Shown: in pieces, positions 23,983 to 34,884 of the stretch | How positions within the stretch are numbered: the stretch's first letter is position 1 | How the letters are laid out: each line of letters begins with the position of its first letter | Source: Anodontia alba | Lineage: Eukaryota > Mollusca > Bivalvia > Lucinida > Lucinidae | Direction of reading: 5' to 3' | Assembly: GCA_964016985.1 (NCBI GenBank) | Contig: OZ024834.1 | Coordinates: 86,547,723-86,611,722, forward strand | DNA: 64,000 nucleotides | Position numbers and translations under genes: made by a program | The notes under the pieces: generated by a model | Databases searched by the model: none | The model's input: only the letters and a program-made list of their open reading frames with translations | What the model was told of the DNA's origin: nothing

Positions 23983-24424
23983 GTAGACTTCCCGAATCCC
24001 CGACATACGCTTCTAACGATATTTCCTTCGTTCAGGCCTATGGGCATGGTGGGCGAAGCTTGCTTACCAAGTAATGCTTACTATCCGCGGACGCCGGATT
24101 ACACACTTTATTCTGGGGTCCATGTCTGTTGGTCTGAGCATTCTGATTTGTCATTCGTTTATGGATTTTTGAGTTTGGATTACGGCTTAGGTACCATGAC
24201 CGCAACTACTTGTAAAACAGACAAAAATCTACCAGTGCCCTTGAGGCTAAGTATGGTACATCATTCGAATATTAAGCGCAATAACGGTATTCAAATATTA
24301 AGCCAATCCATCGATAGACACGTCTAATGTTCTGTTTGTGCATAAATTGAGATGGCAGTAACATTTCAGAGGAAGGAATCTATCGTCTCTTACTTGAACG
24401 AGCTGTAATGTTCGAAAACGTATC

Positions 24425-24612
24425 ATGGAACATGAGCGCCCAACGAAGACACAAATCAGCCTGCGCATGCGCGCAGTCCGATCAGAGTCTTCGTTCTTCG
24501 CATGAAGAAGCTTTACAGCATTGGTTGTGCAAGATGCGCCCAGTGAAGATTCTGATCAGAGTGCGCGAATGCGCAGTCTGATCTGAATCTTCCCTGGGCG
24601 CATATGTCCGAA
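24425..24612. repeat. Long family C element
   Basis: Two GATCAG stem units; the central segment differs from the other copies. Confidence 0.7.
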
Positions 24613-25119
24613 AGTACGTTTCCTGATGTTTCGGCTCAAATGAATTGCCCATCTTGGATTACTGTAGCCAGAAATGCACACTTCTACCTAATTGACTTCA
24701 GACTTTTGTTGCCATTACTCACGGATAGATATACCGGTCATACATTATGCGAGCTGAACAATCATTTTGTACTTTTACAAAATTTGAACCTAGGGTGAAG
24801 ATTTGGTTCCAGTAAAATCGATTTTAACCTCACCACGGTAGCTTTCTTTACTAAATGTTCTGGTGCGGTGGTTCTGCTATTGTGTGTTCTTTGTGTTGTC
24901 GACTGGCTCCGCTCTGCGGGGCTTTTTCCGTGTTCGCAATCTTATTGTTGTGTTTAGCGGATCCTGTCTGGTATAGTGATCGCCTTGTTGGGAATTTCGT
25001 TTTTTTAGTTTGTGGCTTGTGGCAGTTCTTCTTTGCTTCTGTGATTTCATATGTGACGTTTGTTCTGTCCTTATTTGTACCTGATCTCTCCTTCTTTTGG
25101 TGCCTCTGGAAGGTTGTGC

Positions 25120-25740
25120 TTCACGATTGTGGCATTTCTTGGGTATGTTCACATATTTCTGTGTGGTATTTCTTGGGTATGTTCATTTATATTTTTGTGT
25201 GGCATTTCTTGGGTATATTCACTTATTTTTGTGTGGCATTCCTGAGTATGTTCACTTACATTTTTGTGTGGCATTTCCTGAGTATGTTCACTTGTATTTT
25301 TGTGTGGCATTTCCTGGGTATGGTCACTTATATGTATGTTTTACATTTTTGTGTGGCATTTCCTGGGTCTGTTCACTTATATCTTTGTGTGGCACTTCCT
25401 GGGTATATTCACTTATATGTTTGTGTGACATTTCCTGGGTATGTTCACATAGTTTGGTGGCATTTCCTGGGTATGTTCATTTATATTTTTGTGTGGCATT
25501 TCCTGAGTATGTCATATATCTTTGTCTGGCATTTCTGGATATGTTCACTTACATGTTTGTGTGGCATTATCTGGGCAAGTTCACTTATTATTTCTGTGTG
25601 ACATTTCCTGGGTATGTTCACATATTTTTATATGGCAATTCCTGGGTAGGTTCACATATTTTTGTATGTCATTTCCGGGGTGTGTTCAATTATTTTTGTG
25701 ACATTTCCTGGGTATGTTCATATATATTTGTGTACTGTCT
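25120..25740 (+). repeat. Minisatellite arising inside a family H copy
   Basis: About 17 copies of a 30-38 bp unit containing tgtgtggcatttcctgggta and tgttcactta. The 248- and 239-residue open frames here are translations of this array and of the family H sequence upstream (about 24880-25120). Confidence 0.88.
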
Positions 25741-26395
25741 GTACTGTATTGGTTTGTTTACTCTTGGTATCCGTGGTAGGCTATGTTTATGGTCTGCAAT
25801 TGTGACTCTTCCTTGACATCTTCTATACTATTTTGTAGGTGGTTTTCTTTTACTCTGCCTTCCAGTTTGTAGTGGAGCACCGGGGGTCGAGCCCTCGCCT
25901 TTGTTTCACCATTGTCTTAGAAAATTAAGTTTTATGCGTTTGTGTATGATCCAAATACTGATACAGGGACTGAATAATCATGTGTAGCTGAAACTTTATC
26001 AGAATTAAGGGCGAGGTTTGGCGCTTATAAAAATATTAAGCTCCTCACCAGCTGTATACTTGACCATTCCGTTTCAAGACGGTTTTTCTTTTGCTGTTTC
26101 TTTCCGATTTTTCGTTCTGTTTAGAATGAAGTACCATTTATGTTATTCAAAAATAGTGAAGATACCCAGGAAATGCCACAATCACGAGATTAATTGGAAT
26201 GTTTTGTGTAACCGTGAATTGTGTCATAAATTGTTTACCGAAACACCTGGCAGTCGTGATAGTATGTTTGACAAAGCGCTTTTATAATATTATATTTGAC
26301 AAAGTATTTGTTACCGTTTCCATGTTATATTTACTGTGACAAACAAGAAAATGAATCTTTGCTTGCGTGAACAAGGCCTAAAATGGATCTTTGCA

Positions 26396-26470
26396 GTGTG
26401 TGTGTATGTGTGTGTGTGTGTATGTGCGTGTGTGTGTGTGTGTATGTACGTGTGTGTATGTGCGTGTATG
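26396..26470. repeat. Imperfect (GT)n microsatellite
   Basis: GT repeats broken by ATGT and CGTG variants. Confidence 0.93.
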
Positions 26471-27607
26471 TTCATTGCTCCAACTGATTACATTGTTAAA
26501 AGTCTTCTCTACCTAACATCATAGCAGCTTATCATTTTGAAATATGCAGCTCTATCCCATTAAATACGAGTTTTTTTTTCATTTATCTTTTATACGCTTG
26601 AAGCAAATTATTAGCTAGTATCCCTAGAGATTTTTAACGAGTCTGTAGTTTTGTGATTTTCATCTTCTCTTATATGTATTCACACAGCATGAAACCAATC
26701 AATTATGCCTATGTGGAATATCGCCTTAGTCCATAATTTATAGCAGACGACAGATAAGTTTTGTTATTTTTCAGAAAAAAAAAAAAAAAAAAAAATCAGA
26801 CACAATATTTTATGTGCATCGTCTGCTCGGCAGACCTTTCATATGAAGTGTCAAATATTATTTTTTTTAAAAACTATATCATAGTGTCGTCTGCTGTAAT
26901 TGTGATTGGCGCATTAAAGGTTCGTTGATGAAAAAAAAAAAAAAAAAAAAGACGCAATGTGTTTAGTCACGCCATCGTTGTTCTGTTGGGACATTGTGAT
27001 TATTTCATACTTAGCATGAGAACAAAATCACTTATGCTATATGCTAACTGCAAAGACCCTGATCAGACTGAGTATGAGCGTAGACTGATCTGGGTTTGCT
27101 CTGTTCATGGATATATTTACTAGTATCCAGTGATTCTGGAAACGGACAAGTAAGGTAATTATCAGACTGTACGAATGCGCGCGCAGTTGTTCTGGGCATT
27201 AGTGGTAAGATCTTTTCCCTCTGTTGCAATCATTTATTTTTATTTTAGTCGACAGTGAAGTGTTAAAGTCAGGGAACTCGTTTTCACCCACATGGACCAA
27301 TGATTAAATTGGCGCTCGTCATTAGGTACAGGGATCTAGGGCAAACCATTTGCGATCAGTTTGCACTTTTGAATGCAACACAGTTTCAGACATAGCTGAC
27401 TTTCATTCTTCTATGAGCCGCAACGTCAGAAGGCATATGTTTACAGCGAAGATTTAGAAAAAAACTGCGTATTAGTACAGTCTGATCAGAAATGGTCGTG
27501 TTTTGGATAGTCAAGAATGTAAAGTGTCTTTATGTAGTAACGAAGACTTTCATCAGATTGCATGGATGCGCAGGCTGACCTGAGTCCTCGTTAGGCGCAA
27601 ATTAAAG

Positions 27608-27822
27608 AATGTATGTGCAGATTATATTTCATTTGGATCACCGGGCCGATTGAAGTATCTTTGAAAATGGAGTTCTGCTCATGTATACGCTAGAGGGCGT
27701 AAGCAGTGTTACAATGTTCATTACTGCTTATGAAGAGTCTCAATAAAGCCGAGACTTCCATTTTGTAATCTGTAGTGGGTTCTTTGTTTCCAAAGGCAAT
27801 CTTTTTGACGTTTATTGCGGCT
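27608..27822 (+). mobile_element. Family E dispersed repeat, diverged
   Basis: Shares atttcatttggatcac, cgctagagggcgta and gggttctttgtttccaaagg with the family. Confidence 0.65.
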
Positions 27823-27949
27823 GTTTTAATTGCACTATCTTTGATCGCTCACCGATCATTGCTTAATCTGGTTCTACTTTAGGTGACATAACCAATTTAC
27901 TCTTCTACCACAACTCTTTGGACCGTTCTATTTCATGCCTTTACTTAAT

Positions 27950-28017
27950 GCAAACAGTGTAAACCCTGATCAGACGCCGCGTTCTGCGGCGTCTGATCTG
28001 GGTCGACACTGTTTGCA
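27950..28017. repeat. Family C fold-back
   Basis: Same type as the copy at 421-488, with two mismatches in the right arm. Confidence 0.86.
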
Positions 28018-28274
28018 AATGTGTCTTTTACTGGACAATAAGCATAAATTGGTTAATAATCTGACCAGCCATTAATGTCAAAGTGACCTCTCCTGCATAC
28101 GGTCAAACATCGTTTAGACTACTTAGCTTTTATGACTATCGTGTGAAGTAGGATTTTCCTTCCATGATGCAACGTGTATATTGATTTGTTCTGCGCAAGA
28201 AATGACGAGTTGTTATCAACCGTACGTTTACCATTCTCTGGGCTATATCAGCGATGACAATTGGCGATATTTGT

Positions 28275-28370
28275 CTTATTTTTCCCAGAAAACAGGCTTT
28301 GATGTTTCATGCAAATTGCCTCCAATTTGCATTAAATGTCAAAACCGTTTTTTTTTCTGGGAAAAATAAG
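28275..28370. repeat. Fold-back repeat (tttttcccagaaaa arms)
   Basis: Arms include atgcaaattg/caatttgcat and cccagaaaa/tttttctggg. Confidence 0.78.
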
Positions 28371-28618
28371 AAAAAAAAAAAAAAAAAAAAAAATGAAATG
28401 TCGTCTTCTGAAAATTTTACCCAGAGTGCTAAGCGTTTTCGACTTTAAGGAGGATGGATACATTTGGGAGATGTTTAGTGATTTTAACAACTTTTATGAA
28501 CATTTGTTTAGTTTCCTTCCAAGTCACTTCTGAAAAAGAGTCTACTCTGGAAGTAGAGAATGTGCTCTCCGTTGGAGCAATTTAATTCCTTTTACCGTAA
28601 GCGCTTTTTCAGAATGTA

Positions 28619-28970
28619 TGTAGAGTCGAACTTCAATGGCTGGAACATCTTTGGAACCATAGAAAATTGTTCGAGACATGGGTGGTTCGAGACACTGAGG
28701 GTTAATTATGGTGCCAAGTCAGGAAGCAATTGGCGATAATTTAAGATTTTTTTTTTCGATTTTCTACACAATAATTGTATGTTAGAATTGCCTCGATGAG
28801 GCAATTCTAATTAGTACACACAACATACAATTTCACGATGAAATAAGAAAATTTCCCTAAATATTTGTTTTCTTGAACTATCAGAAGAATTTCGTTGGGA
28901 CTCAAAAACGAATTCGAATTAACCATGGTAAACGAGCAATTGGTGTTCGAGCCATTGAGGTTCGACTGTA
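28619..28970 (+). mobile_element. MITE family B, copy 6
   Basis: Complete; the stem is at about 28783-28825. Confidence 0.9.
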
Positions 28971-30061
28971 AAACAAACGTTGACAGAAGGCCCTACCTGA
29001 AAATGTATATTTTCCTGCTTCTACTTTTAACTACCCATTCGTATAATTAATTACCTTTCACCCAGCAGATCTACTTTGCTATACTTTGATCTATTTATGA
29101 CGACTGTAACACTTTCTTTGTGTTTTAGTGATGGTATGTTTGTGTATAGATTCTTTTTTCTCTACTTGCGTGCTAGTGTCAATATAATTTCCTGATTTAA
29201 TGTTTCTACCATTTGTCTTTCAATTTCTTGAGAGGGCTGTGCTTTGTGATTATAAATGGAGCTTCTCATGGGCAGCTCCGCTGTTATTGCTTTGATAAGT
29301 CCTGAACTGACAGGCACGCAAATTTGAGTTAGGAAGCCTTCATGCGGACTGAACAAATTATGTGTCTAAAATGTGTCAGATGTAAGGGCGAAGATTGTGA
29401 CCACGTAAAATCGATTTAAGCCCCCCAGTGAAATAATTTTCACTGACCGTTCCAAGGCGGTTCTTCTGACATGGTTTATTTTTGTTATAGTTCGTCTTTG
29501 AATGTGTGTGTCGCTTACATATTTTCGTTTTGGATAGCCATTTGGCCACTTTGTAGGAAAACAACTGTCCGTTTGGCTTTCCGCTAGTGATGTTTCCATT
29601 AGGGTCTAGTTATTTCGTGTTTGTGTTTCTTTCCCTTTGATGTCTCTGATGGGAGGTGTGGGATAATTGTATCGGTTTCTGATCATTGCCTTCCCGTACA
29701 TGAGACATATAACGGACCCAGCATACCGTGTGTGTGACATTACCTTATATATTGCAGTTGCCCCAATTTCCAAGCTTGCAAAGAGCCATGTTATATATAA
29801 ATTCTTGTAACTGCTATTCCAATTTCATCACCACACTACTTACTGCTTGTGATTATAAGTTTCCCATTATCCCAGTTATATAAAACGCGTACGTCTCGTG
29901 GGATAGTTATTGATGAAACAGTATTGACGCATAGCACCCTGGGCAAAATATTCAACAGACGACATTGTGTATTCCTCCGACTAATAATGACACAAGCTGG
30001 AAGGATGACTATGAAAAATATGAACGAAGTTACCCAGGAAATACCACAATCACGAAACATA

Positions 30062-30384
30062 CACTGTAAAAAGATCCCGTAGATTTTACGGCAAATACCG
30101 AAAAGTGGCTGCCAGTACGTGTACCATAAATTCTACGGGCGCCTGTAGATTATTTACAGTGATTATCACGCATGGCAAGCCAGGTGTAGGGCAAGGTAGG
30201 TAACGTACAAGACACAGTAGGGATGTGAGCTGCCGTACCGTATGTTAAGCTTACACATCCTTACTCCATCCTACGAGGAAATTCCCGCGAAAGTTCTTCA
30301 GGCGCCATTAAAAATTTACGGTAAAGGCGATGGCAGCCACTTGCCAGTATTTACCGTAAATTCTACGGGATTGTTTTTACAGTT
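30062..30384. mobile_element. TIR element with ACTGTAAAAA ends
   Basis: Two inverted ~90-bp arms (30062-30161 and 30299-30384) share cccgtag, tttacggyaaatacc and gtggctgcca. The left arm is itself palindromic at its ends (actgtaaa...tttacagt). Confidence 0.8.
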
Positions 30385-30501
30385 CAGCCTACCCTGGGCG
30401 CCGAAAGTAGGTGGGCAAGACACAACAGCACAGTTGCAAAACCTGACATGCAAAGAAAAACTTAACAGAAACATGTCTTGGAACGGTCAGCAGAAACTAA
30501 A

Positions 30502-30582
30502 ACACCCTGTTTAATCGAAACACCGGTTACACGGACGGAGTTTCCGTCCGTGTAGTCGGTGTTTCGATTTGACCGGGTGTAA
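30502..30582. repeat. 80-bp fold-back
   Basis: Near-perfect stem aatcgaaacaccggttacac / gtgtagtcggtgtttcgatt with apex ggacggagtttccgtcc. Confidence 0.87.
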
Positions 30583-30845
30583 AAGGGACTTTAACTTGTT
30601 TAACTCGCTCGAAATGTCATCCTTATCTATTGTAGCAGTCCATACTTTAACACAGGAACCCAAAACAAAGAAAGTACAAATAGAAAGAAGACAGAAAACA
30701 ATCATTGAAGAAGTTGACAACAATGCCAGCATGACAACAAGACACTCTGACGCATGAAGACAAACCAGAAAGAAAGATGGGCAGCCGTAGATCAGGTGAC
30801 ACAATGCTAGATTTACAGCAACTGGAAAGCCATAGAATATCCGCC

Positions 30846-31122
30846 TTCGAAAACATGCCTATTCAAATACATTGAAAATTTTACAACCAGAAAAGGAAAA
30901 AAATTCAGATAAAAAATTCTGATATTTTTCAAATTTCTACTCAAAACATAGATTGTGGGTACTCGTTAGAACCGCCTCGCCGAGGCGGTTCTAACGAGTA
31001 CCCACAATCTATGTTTTTGAGCAGAAATAAGAAGAATAATGTATACCCCTGTAAACCCCAGTGTTACTATATAAAAGTGGGGTTTAAGGGGGTCAGTGTT
31101 ATATAGGTATGTTTTCGTGATG
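30846..31122 (-). mobile_element. MITE family A, copy 13
   Basis: Complete inverse copy with the central stem at about 30953-31015. Confidence 0.92.
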
Positions 31123-31335
31123 TGAAACGGACAACACTATAAATCACTGGGGGCTTAAACCAGTATTACTCGGTCTAAATCTTACCCTTACCTACCCCCA
31201 GGTAAAAACAGGACAGGACAGGACTAGGATTAGGATTAAGATAGGATAGAATAGGATAAGATATAATAAAACTGAATAGATTTCTTAGTTCTTGTTTCAT
31301 GATATTTCGGGTACAAAGAGGCTCATATTTTTTGC

Positions 31336-31336
31336 T

Positions 31337-31383
<47 letters not shown>
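31336..31383. repeat. (GATA)n microsatellite
   Basis: About 12 GATA units; preceded by AGGATAGA-like imperfect repeats from about 31205. Confidence 0.96.
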
Positions 31384-31384
<1 letters not shown>

Positions 31385-31721
31385 GCTGCCGACATCAAAT
31401 GGCGGCACACTAAAGTGTTTGGTGACGTATCACAATGTCTAACACGAAATTAAACTAACATGTCGTTTCTGACGCTTTATTGTGAAGGACCGTCTCGGAC
31501 TCAATATGCGTACAGACAGACGTGTTAGCTATAATTCTTTTTTTTTTTTTTACGTTTCTAATATACATATTTACTTGCATTAGTGCATATACTGACTTTC
31601 CTTTCGCCTGGAATCATTAATTCCGCTAGTAGTAATATTGCTTTTCCATCGCAACTTATCCATCATATTCATGGATTATTAATGAGAGACGAAATGTGCA
31701 AATATGTCTGTATGGATATGA

Positions 31722-31784
31722 GGACAGCGAAGGCCTAGATCAGACTGCGCCGAGGCGCAGTCTGATCTGGGCCTTCGCTGTCCG
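31722..31784. repeat. Family C fold-back
   Basis: Near-perfect palindrome ggacagcgaaggcctagatc / complement with apex gcgccgaggcgc. Confidence 0.88.
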
Positions 31785-31879
31785 ATTACGGAACCGTTGG
31801 CTACGGACGATTATATCGATGTAGAACAAAGACCTCTATCATCTCACTTGCTGATCTCGTATATACCCCGAAGAAAACT

Positions 31880-32100
31880 GATGATGATTTGATGTTTTAA
31901 GTCCCTTTAAATATTATTTAAGTCATATTGAGACTATTGAGTGGTGATAATGAAAGGTTCTGTGCAATGAAGCGCTATGCAGTCATGAGCTAACTTCCGC
32001 CTCTAGCGGGATTCGAACCCGGGACATGGTGATCCGAAGTTGAGAGCGCTTACCACAGGGCCAACCGGAAGCTCCCCACGAAGACACGTGTTGGCGCGTC
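31880..32100 (-). mobile_element. tRNA-derived SINE head, minus strand
   Basis: On the minus strand a perfect B box (gggttcgaatccc) and a D-arm-like tggccctgtggtaagcgctc occur at about 31990-32073, with partial acceptor pairing (cttccg/cggaag). The anticodon and D arms do not fold well, so a SINE head is more likely than a functional tRNA gene. Confidence 0.6.
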
Positions 32101-32629
32101 TAAATTGTTTTTAGGCCTTGGGAGAACTTGAACTGTATTGTGGCAAAACAAAATCGATATATCATGTATATACAAGCTTGCGTTACCCTGTAGACTGATC
32201 ACTGCAGTTTTGCATTAGCTCCTTAGGCAATATGAATCGCAAACGTCAGCCAATCATAAAGGTACAAAAACTCTTTGCATATTTCGTCTTAGCGTTTAAT
32301 TTCTGCAGCGATAAACACATCGCACCAAACTGAACGTTCAACCAAGTAAGATATCTGATATGATTGTGCATAAAAACTTTATTTGTTTTTGTATTTGTTT
32401 TTTGTGTATTTGTCATTTTGTTTCGTCGTAAATGTCCCTGAAAATGAACCCATTGATTTCGAAAAATAATTTATCCAATAATAATGAAGCAAATCTGTTA
32501 AACCAATATACTTTTCCATATATATTACCGTATTCGACCTAATTACCGCACATGCTCCTATAAGCGCACATTCAGGCAATTCCGCAGTCTTCAGATTACA
32601 GCCAGTGTAATTTTTATCTACTTCTTCAT

Positions 32630-32715
32630 AAAGGCATATGTTGTGGGTACTCATTTGAATTGTGTCGACTTGTCGATGCAATTCAAATGAGTACCCACAA
32701 CATATGCTTCATAAA
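32630..32715. repeat. Palindrome related to MITE A/B core
   Basis: ttgtgggtactcatttgaat / complement with apex tgtgtcgacttgtcga; flanks ttcataaag arms. A-rich runs follow. Confidence 0.87.
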
Positions 32716-33002
32716 GAAAATTAAAAAAAAAAACAAAAAAAAAAACAAACAAAAAAAAAAAAAAAAAAACGTACAAAAACATCGCATAAGCATTATTTGA
32801 TAAGTCTTTCGCAGTTGTTTTAATAAGTGTACCTTTAGGATAGATAGGTACATATTTTACCACAAGTTTTCCCAGCATTTTTGAAAAACCTATGCGCACA
32901 GTGCGGTAATTGGGTTGAATACGGTAGGTCCTATCAGTTATGAATACACCAGGATCCGGCGTTCATTAGAAAGGATTTTTGTTTGGTGTACATTCTTGTC
33001 CA

Positions 33003-33003
<1 letters not shown>

Positions 33004-33062
<59 letters not shown>
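33004..33062. repeat. (AT)n microsatellite
   Basis: 59 bp of AT; the YIYIYI open frames here are artefacts. Confidence 0.97.
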
Positions 33063-33064
<2 letters not shown>

Positions 33065-33332
33065 TTGCTGGTGCCTCCTCAACCGCATTTTCTCAAGACC
33101 TTTTTACTGGCTTTCCGCCGAGCCAGCACAAAGAGAAAGCCAAGATTTGCCTTTTAAACCTTGTTATATCTTTTTGATATATACTATTGATTTATTACAG
33201 TAGAATAAATGAGGCACGCCTTGAGAAATGTTGCCTTCGTAGCATACTCGATCCGCCAGCGAAGCCATATAGTCGGATCTAGAACTTTACTAAACATCGT
33301 GATATGCTATAGTTACCCAATAATTTTGCAAA

Positions 33333-33396
33333 CGGACAGCGGCGGCTCTGATCAGACTGCGCCAATGCGCAGTCTGATCAGAGCCTTCGCTGTCCA
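33333..33396. repeat. Family C fold-back
   Basis: Palindrome cggacagcggcggctctgat / complement. Confidence 0.86.
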
Positions 33397-34734
33397 CATA
33401 AGCCCCGAAGACACCATTTTCACCCGCAACTCTATAAAGCATTAATGAGATAGCACCAACTCAACTGTCAGAAAGGCACTTGACTATTGATTATTATTTC
33501 CTATAATGTTACGCAATCATGTAAAGTGAAATTTAAAGTCATGTCTGTCTATAATAGGAAATGGTAATTGTGCAGAAGGCATCATCAGTTAACATTTCTG
33601 TATAATCAGTTTCACATCTTTTCGGAAGTAGCATTATACATATCGACATGTCTGATTTATTCCCAGCGCAGTTTATGATGTTTGCACATTATTGAGTTTC
33701 TGTCGGAGCAATTCAGCTGACATCAATCAGTTTTTAGATTCTAAATGAGAGAACATATAATTTTCCGGCTTAATGCTTTAATTATCGTTGCCGTGTTAAG
33801 TCTAAATATTTGCACAGAAATATTTGAACAAACAGTGTAGGAACAATATCAAACTGCCCATGTTTCAAGCAGCTTATTATGGTAACAGTTTGATCGGTGT
33901 TTACAGTTTTAATTAATCAACCAGAAACGGCATCAGGTCGTCAAGGTGACAATTAGATTCTGAAAGAAATAATGATTGAGAGCAAGGAACACACACACAA
34001 ATGAAAATAGTAGCTGAAGTGCCGAATTTTCTGGACCGGAATAACTAGTTTTGACCAATAAGACATCATCACCTATCGTCCTGTAAAGTTTGAAAATCCC
34101 GGAAGAGGCTGAATGATAACAAAGGACCAGCTCAGATTTAGGTTAAGGGATTCATTTGTTCATGTATTTAGAGTAACTATGGAAATATTATTTGACAAAC
34201 CAAGAGAAAAGGTACTTATTTGAAACATAACATTGAAGAATAGGGATTTCTCATTTTGTTATTTCTATAATTCGTATTGTGATAATATGATATCAGTGCT
34301 AGTCAATTATTTTGTAGTGTCGAACCTGTTTTAAAGACTACTTCTAGTGTTTTATTTTGACGTCCTCTACTCATAAAAGGGATATAAAGCTGACCACATG
34401 AAGTCTTTGCCATTACGTCATGAAACCCATGCCTACACCATGAAAATTTCGTCGACGTTGCTAATGAACGGACTGACTTACGCCATTTTCTAAAATAAAT
34501 TAAAGTTCTAACATGCAACTTGAACCAATGTTTTGGCGTTCTATTGAAAATATTAACATCTACACAGGCAAAATCGTTATATGAAGATTATTTGCTTATT
34601 ATGAAAACTCTATCATTCAGCGACGTGGATAATTCGGTGAAAGAACTCGTTTCTTCGGAACTCGACGCTTCTACCGAATTACCATGCTCCTTTGTGAAGA
34701 TGTTTCATATGCACCAAACTCTATTGATTACTCC

Positions 34735-34884
34735 TGCAAGAATGGATCATTCAAAGTAAATAAGTGAACTCTTCGTTATTACATATGGAATAACAAATGA
34801 AGTAAATGAGTGAACTCTTTGTTATTACATATGGAATAACAAAGAGTTCACTTATTTACTTCGAATGATCCATTCTTGCAGAAT
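34735..34884. repeat. Palindrome with internal partial duplication
   Basis: ctgcaagaatggatcattc arms at both ends; the aagtaaat(a/g)agtgaactc segment occurs twice in the left half and once inverted. Confidence 0.85.

Larger units (their letters stand above)
32101..34734. other. No gene seen
   Basis: Holds the 32630 palindrome with adjoining A-rich runs, the AT microsatellite and one family C fold-back. The remainder, especially 33400-34700, is unique-looking AT-rich DNA. Confidence 0.5.

Noticed and set aside
24855..25816. Two overlapping long open frames (248 and 239 residues) rich in F, W, H, G
   Set aside because: They are translations of a minisatellite and its family H flank; both frames are open because the unit lacks stops, and the repeated peptides differ only as the DNA unit does.
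31990..32073. tRNA gene on the minus strand
   Set aside because: The B box is perfect but the D and anticodon stems do not pair properly, and the sequence continues into a SINE-like body.
32915..33203. IYIYIY-containing frames
   Set aside because: Translation of the (AT)n microsatellite.
34303..34518. 71-residue minus-strand frame as a further receptor C-terminal exon
   Set aside because: No acceptor in the right phase and no receptor-like features; the tail exon at 37032 already supplies a stop.
34520..34759. 79-residue plus-strand frame
   Set aside because: Its end lies in the 34735 palindrome and it has no splice context or family resemblance.
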